Positions 26,356 to 35,011 of a DNA stretch of 64,000 bases are shown one piece after another. The stretch is from positions 1-64,000 of the forward strand of contig NZ_DJJS01000010.1 of NCBI RefSeq assembly GCF_002434265.1, given 5' to 3'. Under the pieces are notes generated by a model. That model was not told where the DNA came from. It saw only the letters and a program-made list of their open reading frames with translations, and did no database searches. Every line of letters starts with the position of its first letter. Within the stretch, counting starts at the first letter, position 1. The position numbers were made by a program, and so were the translations under genes. The DNA comes from Pseudomonas sp. UBA6562 (lineage in GTDB: Bacteria > Pseudomonadota > Gammaproteobacteria > Pseudomonadales > Pseudomonadaceae).

Positions 26356-26748
26356 ATGAGTATGCAGGACCCGTTAGCGGACATGCTAACTCGCATCCGT
26401 AATGCCCAGATGGCTGAGAAGTCAGTCGTGAGCATGCCTTCTTCGACGTTGAAGGTTGCGGTTGCCAAAGTTCTGAAGGACGAAGGTTACATTGCTGGCT
26501 ACGAAGTCAGCGCTGAAGCCAAGCCTTCTCTCTCCCTTGAACTGAAGTACTTCGAAGGCCGTCCGGTCATCGAGGAACTGAAGCGCTCCAGCCGTCCAGG
26601 CCTGCGCCAGTACAAATCCGTTTCTGATCTGCCGAAAGTTCGTGGCGGTCTGGGCGTATCCATCGTCTCCACCAACAAGGGTGTGATGACGGATCGTGCT
26701 GCGCGGGCTGCCGGTGTCGGCGGCGAAGTGCTCTGCACTGTGTTCTAA
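26356..26748 (+). CDS. rpsH: 30S ribosomal protein S8
   Basis: 16S rRNA binder of the 30S platform and, in E. coli, spc-operon repressor. It is 130 aa, beginning MSMQDPLADMLTRIRNAQM, with the C-terminal SIVSTNKGVMTDRAARAAGVGGEVLC. It is the first gene after the terminator-promoter pair, 209 nt from rpsN, so it may head its own transcript. rplF follows after 12 nt. Confidence 0.97.
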   Translation: MSMQDPLADMLTRIRNAQMAEKSVVSMPSSTLKVAVAKVLKDEGYIAGYEVSAEAKPSLSLELKYFEGRPVIEELKRSSRPGLRQYKSVSDLPKVRGGLGVSIVSTNKGVMTDRAARAAGVGGEVLCTVF

Positions 26749-26760
26749 GGGGGGATAGGC

Positions 26761-27294
26761 ATGTCTCGCGTCGCTAAGAACCCCGTTAAGCTGCCATCGG
26801 GCGTCGAAGTCAAATTCGCCGGTCAGCAGCTTTCGGTGAAGGGTGCCAAGGGCACTCTCGAACTGAACGTTCACTCGTCTGTTGAAGTTACCGAAGAGTC
26901 TGGTGAGCTGCGTTTCGTCGCTCGCAACGGTGATCAGCAAGCTCGCGCCATGGCCGGTACTACCCGTGCTCTGGTGAACAACATGGTCCAAGGCGTAAGC
27001 CAAGGCTTCGAGCGTAAGCTCCAGCTGGTCGGTGTTGGTTACAAGGCCCAGGCAAAAGGCACCGTCCTGAACCTGGCCCTGGGCTTCTCGCACCCAGTGG
27101 ACTACGAACTTCCAGCCGGCATCACCGCTGAAACCCCAAGCCAGACCGACATCCTGATCAAGGGTATCGACAAGCAGCTGGTGGGTCAGGTGGCCGCTGA
27201 AATCCGCGGTTTCCGTCCGCCAGAGCCGTACAAAGGCAAAGGTGTGCGTTACGCGGACGAAGTAGTCCGTCGTAAAGAAGCCAAGAAGAAGTAG
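26761..27294 (+). CDS. rplF: 50S ribosomal protein L6
   Basis: Protein near the sarcin-ricin loop and factor-binding site. It is 177 aa, made of two similar domains; the C-terminal signature is RPPEPYKGKGVRYADE. It begins MSRVAKNPVKLPSGVEVKFA. Gaps of 12 and 10 nt to neighbours. Confidence 0.97.
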   Translation: MSRVAKNPVKLPSGVEVKFAGQQLSVKGAKGTLELNVHSSVEVTEESGELRFVARNGDQQARAMAGTTRALVNNMVQGVSQGFERKLQLVGVGYKAQAKGTVLNLALGFSHPVDYELPAGITAETPSQTDILIKGIDKQLVGQVAAEIRGFRPPEPYKGKGVRYADEVVRRKEAKKK

Positions 27295-27304
27295 GGCCTA
27301 GCAA

Positions 27305-27655
27305 ATGACCGACAAAAAAGTTATTCGACTGCGTCGCGCTCGCAAAGCACGCCTGAAAATGCACGAACTCGAAGTCGTGCGCCTCTGCGTGTTCCGTTCG
27401 TCGCAGCACATCTATGCCCAAGTCATTTCGGCAGACGGCAGCAAGGTTCTGGCAAGCGCCTCGACCTTGGACAAAGACCTGCGTGATGGCGCCACTGGCA
27501 ACATCGACGCGGCCACTAAGGTTGGCAAGCTGGTCGCTGAGCGTGCGAAAGCCGCTGGTGTATCTCAAGTTGCCTTTGACCGTTCCGGCTTCAAGTACCA
27601 TGGCCGCGTCAAAGCGCTGGCTGATGCTGCTCGTGAAGGCGGGCTGGAGTTCTAA
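27305..27655 (+). CDS. rplR: 50S ribosomal protein L18
   Basis: 5S rRNA-binding protein of the central protuberance. It is 116 aa, with a basic N-terminal tail ([19 protein letters not shown]) and a C-terminal [20 protein letters not shown]. It lies 10 nt after rplF and 3 nt before rpsE. Confidence 0.97.
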
Positions 27656-27658
27656 GTT

Positions 27659-28159
27659 ATGGCAAATAACGATCAAAAGCGCGACGAAGGCTACATCGAG
27701 AAGCTGGTTCAAGTTAACCGCGTAGCCAAAACCGTCAAAGGCGGCCGTATCTTCACCTTCACCGCGCTGACCGTGGTAGGTGATGGCAAGGGCCGTGTTG
27801 GTTTCGGCCGTGGCAAATCGCGCGAAGTACCGGCTGCGATCCAGAAAGCCATGGAAGCTGCTCGTCGCAACATGATTCAGGTTGACCTGAAAGGCACCAC
27901 CCTGCAGTACGCCACCAAGGCCGCCCACGGCGCCTCGAAGGTCTACATGCAGCCTGCCTCGGAAGGTACCGGTATCATCGCCGGCGGCGCCATGCGTGCC
28001 GTCCTGGAAGTTGCTGGCGTTCAGAACGTTCTGGCCAAGTGCTACGGTTCGACCAACCCAGTGAACGTGGTTTACGCCACCTTCAAGGGTCTGAAAGCCA
28101 TGCAATCTCCTGAATCCATTGCTGCCAAGCGCGGCAAGAGCGTCGAGGAGATCTTCTGA
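27659..28159 (+). CDS. rpsE: 30S ribosomal protein S5
   Basis: Accuracy-related protein at the mRNA entry channel and the site of spectinomycin-resistance mutations. It is 166 aa with an N-terminal double-stranded-RNA-like domain containing RVAKTVKGGRIFTFTALTVV and GFGRGKSREVPAAIQKAME. No unusual substitution was noted in the spectinomycin loop. It is 2 nt from rpmD. Confidence 0.97.
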   Translation: MANNDQKRDEGYIEKLVQVNRVAKTVKGGRIFTFTALTVVGDGKGRVGFGRGKSREVPAAIQKAMEAARRNMIQVDLKGTTLQYATKAAHGASKVYMQPASEGTGIIAGGAMRAVLEVAGVQNVLAKCYGSTNPVNVVYATFKGLKAMQSPESIAAKRGKSVEEIF

Positions 28160-28161
28160 TC

Positions 28162-28338
28162 ATGGCTACCGTTAAAGTAACGCTGATCAAAAGCACCGCC
28201 GGCCGCCTGCCTAACCACATTCTGTGCGTTAAAGGTCTGGGTCTGCGTCGCATCGGTCACACCGTAGAAGTCCAAGATACTCCCGAGAACCGCGGGATGA
28301 TCAACAAGGCTTACTACATGCTGCGCGTTGAGGGTTAA
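28162..28338 (+). CDS. rpmD: 50S ribosomal protein L30
   Basis: Small 23S rRNA-binding protein of 58 aa, too short to stand out among reading frames but clear here: it begins MATVKVTLIKSTAGRLPNH, contains VKGLGLRRIGHTV and DTPENRGMINKA, and ends YYMLRVEG. It lies 2 nt after rpsE and 3 nt before rplO, the conserved S5-L30-L15 order. Confidence 0.96.
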   Translation: MATVKVTLIKSTAGRLPNHILCVKGLGLRRIGHTVEVQDTPENRGMINKAYYMLRVEG

Positions 28339-28341
28339 TCG

Positions 28342-28776
28342 ATGAAACTCAATGATCTGAGTCCAGCGCCGGGTTCCCGTCGCGAGAAGCATCGTCCGGG
28401 TCGTGGTATCGGTAGCGGTCTGGGTAAGACTGGCGGCCGCGGCCACAAAGGTCAGACCTCCCGTTCCGGTGGCACCATTGCTCCAGGCTTCGAGGGTGGC
28501 CAACAGCCGCTGCACCGTCGCCTGCCGAAGTTCGGTTTCGTTTCCCTGAAAGCCATGGACCGCGCCGAAGTGCGTCTGTCCGAGCTGGCCAAAGTGGAAG
28601 GCGACATCGTCTCCGTGCAATCTTTGAAGGATGCCAACGTGATCAACCAGAACGTACAGCGTGTGAAAATCATGCTGTCTGGCGAAGTCACCCGTGCAGT
28701 CACCATCAAGGGTATCGCAGCCACCAAAGGTGCGCGTGCGGCTATCGAAGCAGCTGGCGGCAAGTTCGAGGAATAA
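28342..28776 (+). CDS. rplO: 50S ribosomal protein L15
   Basis: Late-assembly 23S rRNA binder. It is 144 aa with the Gly/Arg-rich N-terminal extension that threads into rRNA (KHRPGRGIGSGLGKTGGRGH) and a globular C-terminal half. Its TAA abuts the secY ATG with no spacer. Confidence 0.97.
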   Translation: MKLNDLSPAPGSRREKHRPGRGIGSGLGKTGGRGHKGQTSRSGGTIAPGFEGGQQPLHRRLPKFGFVSLKAMDRAEVRLSELAKVEGDIVSVQSLKDANVINQNVQRVKIMLSGEVTRAVTIKGIAATKGARAAIEAAGGKFEE

Positions 28777-30108
28777 ATGGCTAAGCAAGGTGCTCTCTCT
28801 TCGCTCGGTAAGGGCGGGATGTCGGAACTCTGGGCTCGTCTGCGCTTTCTGTTTCTGGCGATCATCGTCTACCGGATCGGCGCGCATATCCCGGTGCCTG
28901 GCATCAATCCCGACCGTCTGGCGGATCTGTTTCGGCAGAATGAGGGGACCATTCTTAGCTTGTTCAACATGTTTTCCGGTGGTGCGCTGGAGCGCATGAG
29001 CATTTTTGCACTGGGGATCATGCCGTACATTTCGGCATCGATCATCATGCAGCTCATGACCGCTGTCAGCCCACAGCTGGAACAGTTGAAGAAGGAAGGT
29101 GAAGCTGGCCGTCGCAAGATCAGCCAGTACACCCGCTACCTCACTGTAATCCTGGCATTGGTTCAAGCGATTGGCATGTCCATTGGCCTGGCCAACCAGG
29201 GCGTGGCGTTTTCTGTTGGCCTCGGCTTCCATGTCGTCGCCGTCTCCACCTTCGTGGCAGGCGCGATGTTCATGATGTGGCTGGGTGAGCAGATCACCGA
29301 GCGCGGTGTGGGCAACGGTATCTCGATGTTGATCTTCGCAGGTATCGTTGCCGGTCTTCCGAGAGCAATCGGGCAGTCTTTCGAGTCTGCGCGTACCGGC
29401 GATATCAACATTTTCGCCTTGGTCGCAATCGGGTTGCTGGCAGTAGCGATCATCGGTTTTGTGGTGTTCATTGAGCGTGGTCAGCGTCGTATCGCCGTTC
29501 ACTACGCCAAGCGTCAGCAGGGCCGCAAGGTCTTCGCTGCGCAGACCAGCCACTTGCCGCTCAAGGTGAACATGGCAGGGGTCATCCCAGCCATTTTCGC
29601 CAGCAGCATTCTGCTGTTCCCGGCTTCGCTGGGTGCCTGGTTCGGTCAGTCCGAAGGTATGGGCTGGCTGCAGGACATCTCGCAGTCGATCGCTCCTGGT
29701 CAGCCGTTGAACATCTTGCTGTTTAGTGCAGGGATCATTTTCTTCTGCTTCTTCTACACAGCGCTGATGTTCAATCCGAAAGACGTAGCGGAAAACCTGA
29801 AGAAGTCCGGTGCCTTTATTCCGGGCATCCGTCCTGGTGAACAGTCGGCTCGCTACATTGATGGCGTTCTGACCCGTTTGACCATGTTCGGTGCTCTATA
29901 CATGATGGCCGTATGCCTTCTGCCCCAGTTCCTGGTGGTGGCTGCAAACGTGCCGTTCTACCTTGGCGGGACCTCGTTGCTGATTGTGGTAGTGGTTGTG
30001 ATGGACTTCATGTCCCAAGTACAATCGCACCTCGTTTCGCACCAGTACGAATCCCTGATGAAGAAAGCCAACCTGAAAGGCTACGGTGGCAGCAGCCTGC
30101 TGCGCTGA
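28777..30108 (+). CDS. secY: Preprotein translocase subunit SecY
   Basis: Channel-forming subunit of the Sec translocon. It is 443 aa with ten predicted transmembrane segments; the conserved RIGAHIPVPGINP precedes the plug region, and the cytoplasmic loops with ERGQRRIAVHYAKRQQGRK and FNPKDVAENLKKSGAFIPGI contact SecA and the ribosome. Its start directly follows the rplO stop, and rpmJ follows after 27 nt. Confidence 0.97.
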   Translation: MAKQGALSSLGKGGMSELWARLRFLFLAIIVYRIGAHIPVPGINPDRLADLFRQNEGTILSLFNMFSGGALERMSIFALGIMPYISASIIMQLMTAVSPQLEQLKKEGEAGRRKISQYTRYLTVILALVQAIGMSIGLANQGVAFSVGLGFHVVAVSTFVAGAMFMMWLGEQITERGVGNGISMLIFAGIVAGLPRAIGQSFESARTGDINIFALVAIGLLAVAIIGFVVFIERGQRRIAVHYAKRQQGRKVFAAQTSHLPLKVNMAGVIPAIFASSILLFPASLGAWFGQSEGMGWLQDISQSIAPGQPLNILLFSAGIIFFCFFYTALMFNPKDVAENLKKSGAFIPGIRPGEQSARYIDGVLTRLTMFGALYMMAVCLLPQFLVVAANVPFYLGGTSLLIVVVVVMDFMSQVQSHLVSHQYESLMKKANLKGYGGSSLLR

Positions 30109-30135
30109 TACGCCCCTAAGGTCGAGGAGTCGGTA

Positions 30136-30252
30136 ATGAAAGTTCGTGCATCGGTGAAAAAGCTGTGCCGTAACTGCAAGATTATTCGCCGCGAAGGTGT
30201 CGTGCGCGTGATCTGCAGCGCGGAACCGCGTCACAAACAGCGCCAAGGCTGA
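30136..30252 (+). CDS. rpmJ: 50S ribosomal protein L36 (zinc-binding form)
   Basis: 38 aa protein beginning [20 protein letters not shown], with the CxxC...C...H zinc ribbon intact (C11, C14, C27, H32-type spacing). This is the zinc-dependent paralogue; a zinc-free copy, if any, is not in the window. It ends the spc cluster and is followed by a hairpin and the alpha-operon promoter. Confidence 0.95.
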
Positions 30253-30270
30253 GTGTGATTGTGCTTTAAG

Positions 30271-30300
30271 CCCAGCAGCTAGTGCGCTGCTGGGTTGATT
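30271..30300 (+). terminator. Hairpin between rpmJ and rpsM
   Basis: Perfect 9-bp stem CCCAGCAGC/GCTGCTGGG (30271-30279 with 30286-30294) followed by TTGATTAAT. The U run is weak, so termination is probably partial. Confidence 0.6.
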
Positions 30301-30323
30301 AATCGTTTCTACAGCGATATTAT
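30295..30323 (+). promoter_or_regulatory. Sigma-70 promoter of the alpha operon (rpsM-rplQ)
   Basis: TTGATT at 30295-30300 and TATTAT at 30318-30323, spaced by 17 nt, then a GC-rich discriminator (CTCGCGCCC). The predicted start near 30330 leaves a leader of about 53 nt before rpsM, where S4 would act if the E. coli mode of control is conserved; I did not model a pseudoknot. Confidence 0.75.
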
Positions 30324-30382
30324 CTCGCGCCCTATTTCTTGGCTTCCGGGGCGTAGGTAGCTGTCAATTGGAGTCCCACTGA

Positions 30383-30739
30383 ATGGCCCGTATTGCAGGC
30401 GTAAACATTCCAGATAACAAGCATACTGTTATCTCGCTGACCTACATCTATGGTGTTGGTCGCACCACTGCGCAGAAAATCTGCGTAGACGCTGGCGTAA
30501 ATCCAGCCGCAAAGATCAAGGATCTGAGCGACGAGCAAATCGAAACCCTGCGTGGCGAAGTCGCGAAGTTCACCACTGAAGGTGACCTGCGTCGTGACAT
30601 CAACATGAAGATCAAGCGCTTGATGGACCTGGGCTGCTACCGCGGTCTGCGCCATCGTAAAGGTCTGCCGGTTCGCGGTCAGCGCACCAAGACCAACGCA
30701 CGCACCCGTAAGGGCCCGCGTAAGCCGATCCGCAAGTAA
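30383..30739 (+). CDS. rpsM: 30S ribosomal protein S13
   Basis: 30S head protein contacting P-site tRNA and forming intersubunit bridges. It is 118 aa, beginning MARIAGVNIPDNKHTVISLT, with a helix-two-turn-helix and the basic tail GLPVRGQRTKTNARTRKGP. First gene of the alpha operon; rpsK follows after 18 nt. Confidence 0.97.
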   Translation: MARIAGVNIPDNKHTVISLTYIYGVGRTTAQKICVDAGVNPAAKIKDLSDEQIETLRGEVAKFTTEGDLRRDINMKIKRLMDLGCYRGLRHRKGLPVRGQRTKTNARTRKGPRKPIRK

Positions 30740-30757
30740 CCGCCCGGGAATATAGAC

Positions 30758-31147
30758 ATGGCAAAACCTGCTGCTCGTCCTCGTAAGAAAGTCAAAAAGA
30801 CAGTGGTTGATGGCATCGCCCACATCCATGCGTCTTTCAACAACACTATCGTGACCATCACCGACCGTCAGGGCAATGCTTTGTCCTGGGCGACCTCCGG
30901 TGGTTCCGGTTTCCGTGGTTCGCGCAAATCCACTCCGTTCGCAGCTCAGATCGCTGCCGAACGTGCTGGTCAAGCTGCGCTGGAATACGGTCTTAAGAAC
31001 CTTGACGTCAACGTCAAGGGTCCAGGTCCAGGTCGTGAGTCCGCCGTTCGTGCTTTGAACAGCTGCGGCTACAAGATCGCCAGCATCACCGACGTGACGC
31101 CAATCCCGCATAACGGGTGCCGTCCGCCGAAGAAGCGCCGCGTGTAA
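30758..31147 (+). CDS. rpsK: 30S ribosomal protein S11
   Basis: Platform protein near the E-site mRNA. It is 129 aa, with the conserved [19 protein letters not shown] and the C-terminal [18 protein letters not shown]; the DVTPIPHNG motif includes the Asn-Gly known for isoaspartate formation. It lies 18 nt from rpsM and 15 nt from rpsD. Confidence 0.97.
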
Positions 31148-31162
31148 TCAGGAGACAGATAA

Positions 31163-31783
31163 ATGGCACGTTACATTGGTCCAAAATGCAAACTGTCTCG
31201 CCGTGAAGGCACTGACCTGTTCCTGAAGAGCGGCGTTCGCGCTCTGGAATCGAAGTGCAACATCGAAGCAGCCCCAGGTATCCACGGCCAGCGCCGTGGC
31301 CGTCAGTCCGACTACGGTACCCAGCTGCGCGAGAAACAAAAAGTCCGTCGTATCTACGGTGTTCTGGAGCGTCAGTTCCGCGGTTACTACCAAGCGGCAG
31401 CCTCGAAAAAAGGCGCCACCGGTGAGAACCTGCTGCAACTGCTCGAGTGCCGTCTGGATAACGTCGTCTACCGTATGGGCTTCGGTTCTACCCGTTCCGA
31501 GTCCCGTCAGCTGGTTTCGCACAAAGCGATCAGCGTCAACGGTAAGACTGTGAACATTCCATCCTACCAAGTTCGTCCGGGTGACGTGGTCTCGGTTCGC
31601 GAGAAATCGCTGAGCCAGCTGCGCATTGTTCAAGCCCTTGAACTGTGCGCCCAGCGTGGCCGAGTTGAGTGGGTCGACGTGGATGCTGCTAAAAAGTCGG
31701 GCGTTTTCAAGAACGTTCCTGCTCGCAGCGACCTGTCCGCCGACATCAACGAAAACCTGATTGTCGAGCTCTACTCCAAGTAA
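31163..31783 (+). CDS. rpsD: 30S ribosomal protein S4
   Basis: Primary 16S rRNA binder, accuracy determinant and known alpha-operon repressor. It is 206 aa, beginning MARYIGPKCKLSRREGTDLF, with an S4-type RNA-binding domain (RLDNVVYRMGFGSTRSESRQ onwards). An AGGAGA ribosome-binding site is present. rpoA follows after 22 nt. Confidence 0.97.
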   Translation: MARYIGPKCKLSRREGTDLFLKSGVRALESKCNIEAAPGIHGQRRGRQSDYGTQLREKQKVRRIYGVLERQFRGYYQAAASKKGATGENLLQLLECRLDNVVYRMGFGSTRSESRQLVSHKAISVNGKTVNIPSYQVRPGDVVSVREKSLSQLRIVQALELCAQRGRVEWVDVDAAKKSGVFKNVPARSDLSADINENLIVELYSK

Positions 31784-31805
31784 GGGCTAGAAAATAGGTG
31801 CATCC

Positions 31806-32807
31806 ATGCAGATTTCGGTAAATGAGTTCCTGACACCCCGCCACATCGATGTGCAGGTTGTCAGTCCTACCCGCGCCAAGATTACGCTCGAGCCTCTCGA
31901 GCGTGGTTTCGGCCATACCCTGGGCAACGCGCTGCGCCGCATCCTGTTGTCCTCCATGCCTGGCTGTGCAGTAGTCGAGGCCGAGATCGAGGGCGTACTC
32001 CATGAGTACTCCGCGATCGAAGGTGTACAGGAAGATGTCATTGAAATCCTGTTGAACCTGAAAGGCCTGGCTATCAAACTGCACGGTCGTGACGAAGTTA
32101 CGCTGACCTTGTCGAAAAAGGGTTCGGGGGTGGTTACCGCTGCCGATATTCAGCTGGATCATGATGTCGAGATCGTCAATCCCGATCACGTAATCGCGAA
32201 CCTGGCGTCCAACGGCGCCTTGAACATGAAGCTCACCGTAGCTCGTGGTCGCGGTTACGAGCCGGCCGACTCCCGTCAAACCGACGAAGACGAAAGCCGC
32301 AGCATTGGCCGTTTGCAGCTGGACGCTTCGTTCAGCCCGGTGCGTCGTATCGCCTACGTGGTCGAGAACGCCCGTGTTGAACAGCGTACCAACTTGGACA
32401 AGCTGGTCATCGATCTGGAAACCAACGGTACCCTGGATCCTGAAGAGGCCATTCGCCGCGCTGCAACCATCCTGCAACAGCAGTTGGCTGCGTTCGTCGA
32501 CCTCAAAGGTGACAGTGAGCCGGTAGTGGTTGAGCAGGAAGACGAGATCGATCCGATCCTGCTGCGCCCGGTAGACGACCTTGAACTGACCGTACGTTCG
32601 GCCAACTGCCTGAAGGCGGAGAACATCTATTACATCGGCGACCTGATTCAGCGTACCGAAGTAGAGCTGTTGAAAACTCCTAACCTCGGCAAGAAGTCCC
32701 TGACTGAAATCAAGGACGTGCTGGCTTCGCGTGGTCTGTCTCTCGGCATGCGCCTCGACAACTGGCCGCCTGCAAGTCTTAAGAAAGACGACAAGGCGAC
32801 TGCCTGA
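31806..32807 (+). CDS. rpoA: DNA-directed RNA polymerase subunit alpha
   Basis: Polymerase assembly scaffold and contact point for activators. It is 333 aa. The N-terminal dimerisation domain includes LEPLERGFGHTLGNALRRIL; a linker near 235 leads to the C-terminal domain (LRSANCLKAENIYYIGDLIQ region) that binds UP elements. Located between rpsD and rplQ as in most bacteria. Confidence 0.98.
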   Translation: MQISVNEFLTPRHIDVQVVSPTRAKITLEPLERGFGHTLGNALRRILLSSMPGCAVVEAEIEGVLHEYSAIEGVQEDVIEILLNLKGLAIKLHGRDEVTLTLSKKGSGVVTAADIQLDHDVEIVNPDHVIANLASNGALNMKLTVARGRGYEPADSRQTDEDESRSIGRLQLDASFSPVRRIAYVVENARVEQRTNLDKLVIDLETNGTLDPEEAIRRAATILQQQLAAFVDLKGDSEPVVVEQEDEIDPILLRPVDDLELTVRSANCLKAENIYYIGDLIQRTEVELLKTPNLGKKSLTEIKDVLASRGLSLGMRLDNWPPASLKKDDKATA

Positions 32808-32849
32808 TCGTCGTAACCACCGAACGTAGTGTTTGGTAAGGAATGAATC

Positions 32850-33236
32850 ATGCGTCATCGTAAAAGTGGACGTCACCTGAGCCGTACCAGCTCTCACCGT
32901 AAAGCTATGTTCCAGAACATGGCGGTGTCGCTGTTCGAGCACGAGCTGATCAAAACTACCCTGCCGAAAGCCAAAGAACTGCGTCGCGTTGCCGAGCCGC
33001 TGATCACCCTGGCCAAGGAAGACAGCGTTGCCAACCGTCGTCTGGCCTTCGACCGTACTCGTTCGAAAGCCATCGTTGGCAAACTGTTCAACGATCTGGG
33101 CAAGCGCTACGCCACCCGTCAAGGCGGCTATCTGCGCATCCTCAAGTGCGGTTTCCGCGCTGGCGACAACGCGCCAATGGCGTACGTCGAGCTGGTTGAT
33201 CGTCCTGTCGGCGGCGCTGTAGAAGCTGCTGAATAA
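32850..33236 (+). CDS. rplQ: 50S ribosomal protein L17
   Basis: Protein at the tunnel exit of the 50S subunit. It is 128 aa, beginning MRHRKSGRHLSRTSSHRKAM, the family hallmark, and ending GGYLRILKCGFRAGDNAPMA plus a short acidic tail. Last gene of the alpha operon and followed by an intrinsic terminator. Confidence 0.97.
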   Translation: MRHRKSGRHLSRTSSHRKAMFQNMAVSLFEHELIKTTLPKAKELRRVAEPLITLAKEDSVANRRLAFDRTRSKAIVGKLFNDLGKRYATRQGGYLRILKCGFRAGDNAPMAYVELVDRPVGGAVEAAE

Positions 33237-33258
33237 GACGTCAGTCTGATCACGAAAG

Positions 33259-33285
33259 AACCGGACCCAGTGTCCGGTTTTTTTG
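33259..33285 (+). terminator. Terminator of the alpha operon
   Basis: 8-bp stem AACCGGAC/GTCCGGTT (33259-33266 with 33272-33279) followed by TTTTTTTG. It marks the end of the 30-kb transcription/translation gene block. Confidence 0.92.
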
Positions 33286-33408
33286 TGCCTGGAATATTGT
33301 CGAAGGCTATCGATATCAAAGCATCAATCAATTAGAGCAATAGACCGCTGGTCGGCATACTCCTCGCCAAGCCACACAGTTGGCAATGCCATTCGTTCAG
33401 GAGAGCCC

Positions 33409-34848
33409 ATGACCACGATCCTCACTACCGCCAGCGGCGCCCCCGTCGCCGACAATCAGAACTCCCGCTCCGCTGGCCCACGTGGGCCATTGATGCTGGA
33501 CGACTTCCACCTGATCGAAAAGCTCGCCCACTTCAACCGCGAGAACATTCCCGAGCGCCGTGTACACGCCAAGGGTTCGGGCGCCTTTGGCACCTTTACG
33601 GTGACCCGCGATATCAGTGCTTACACCAGCGCACGTATGTTCGAACAGGTCGGCAAGCAGACCGAAACCTTCCTGCGCTTCTCCACCGTGGGTGGCGAGC
33701 GGGGCTCGGCCGACACCGAGCGCGACCCTCGCGGCTTCGCCCTCAAGTTCTATACCGAAGAAGGCAACTGGGACATCGTCGGCAATAACACACCCGTGTT
33801 CTTCATCCGTGACCCACTGAAGTTTCCCGATTTCATCCACACCCAAAAACGTCATCCGCAGACCAACCTGAAGAATGCGCAAATGATGTGGGATTTCTGG
33901 TCGCACTCGCCCGAAGCCCTGCACCAGGTCACCATCCTGTTCTCGGATCGTGGCATCCCGGACGGCTACCGGCACATGCACGGTTTTGGCAGCCACACCT
34001 ACAGCCTGGTGAACGCTGCGGGTCAACGTACTTGGGTCAAGTGGCACTTCAAGACCCAGCAAGGCATCAAGAACCTGTCCGTGGCCGATGCCGCGCGTTT
34101 GGCCGGTACCGACCCGGACTATGCCCAGCGTGATCTGTTCGAAGCCATCGCGCGCGGCGACTATCCAAAGTGGACCGCTTGCATCCAGGTCATGAGCGAA
34201 GCGCAAGCGGCCAACCGCGAAGAGAATCCGTTCGACGTGACCAAGACCTGGTCGCAAAAAGAATTCCCCCTGATCGAAGTCGGTGTGCTGGAGCTCAACC
34301 GCAACCCGCTCAACTACTTTGCCGAAGTCGAACAAGCCACATTCGGGCCGAGCAACATGGTGCCTGGGGTAGGGCTCTCACCTGACCGCATGCTGCAAGG
34401 TCGCGTGTTCGCCTATGCCGATGCCCATCGCTACCGTGTAGGGACCAACCACCAGCAATTGCCGGTCAATGCCCCACGCTGCGCCGTCCACAGCTACCAG
34501 CGTGATGGCGCCATGGCCCAAGGCACGTATGGAGCGGCACCGAACTACGAGCCCAACAGCTACAGCGACGCACCCAAGCAGTCTGCGCGCCATGCGGAAC
34601 CAGCCCTGCCGCTTAGCGGTGCGGCTGATCGCCACGACCACCGCATAGATGGCGATTACTTCAGCCAGGCCGGTGCGCTGTTCCGCTTGATGAGCAGCGA
34701 GCAGCAGGCGCTGTTGGTCAACAACATCGCCGGCAGCATGGCCGGTGTGAGCGACGATGTCGTCGAACGCCAACTGGGCTACTTCTACGAAGCGGACCCG
34801 CACTATGGCGAAGGGATCGTCAGAGCCTTGGGGCGCAATCTCGCCTAA
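33409..34848 (+). CDS. katA: Small-subunit haem catalase KatA
   Basis: Monofunctional catalase converting hydrogen peroxide to water and oxygen. It is 479 aa from the ATG at 33409, preceded by CAGGAGAG; an upstream in-frame codon at 33283 would add 42 residues overlapping the terminator and is rejected. The distal catalytic His is in RRVHAKGSGAFGTF (His53), the distal Asn region is GNNTPVFFIRDP, and the haem-ligand Tyr lies in GRVFAYADAHRYRVG. Length and sequence fit clade 3. A terminator follows, then a ferritin gene, the known katA-bfr pairing that joins peroxide and iron handling. Confidence 0.96.
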   Translation: MTTILTTASGAPVADNQNSRSAGPRGPLMLDDFHLIEKLAHFNRENIPERRVHAKGSGAFGTFTVTRDISAYTSARMFEQVGKQTETFLRFSTVGGERGSADTERDPRGFALKFYTEEGNWDIVGNNTPVFFIRDPLKFPDFIHTQKRHPQTNLKNAQMMWDFWSHSPEALHQVTILFSDRGIPDGYRHMHGFGSHTYSLVNAAGQRTWVKWHFKTQQGIKNLSVADAARLAGTDPDYAQRDLFEAIARGDYPKWTACIQVMSEAQAANREENPFDVTKTWSQKEFPLIEVGVLELNRNPLNYFAEVEQATFGPSNMVPGVGLSPDRMLQGRVFAYADAHRYRVGTNHQQLPVNAPRCAVHSYQRDGAMAQGTYGAAPNYEPNSYSDAPKQSARHAEPALPLSGAADRHDHRIDGDYFSQAGALFRLMSSEQQALLVNNIAGSMAGVSDDVVERQLGYFYEADPHYGEGIVRALGRNLA

Positions 34849-34865
34849 CTCTTAATGCTAAGAAG

Positions 34866-34892
34866 AACCGCCCTCATTTGGGCGGTTTTTCA
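34866..34892 (+). terminator. Terminator after katA
   Basis: 8-bp stem AACCGCCC/GGGCGGTT (34866-34873 with 34880-34887) followed by TTTC, separating katA from the ferritin gene. Confidence 0.82.
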
Positions 34893-35011
34893 ATGAATAT
34901 CACTACTGTTTGCCGACTTTTTTGCAAGGATCTTCCTCTTTTTCAGTGACCTCCGACGGATCGTGGTTCACACTATGTGCATACCGCTATGACTCAGGGA
35001 GTATCACGTCG

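Noticed and set aside
33290..33408. AT-rich patch before katA (CTATCGATATCAAAGC...) as an OxyR site
   Set aside because: Only isolated ATAG/CTAT half-sites; spacing does not fit well enough for a call.
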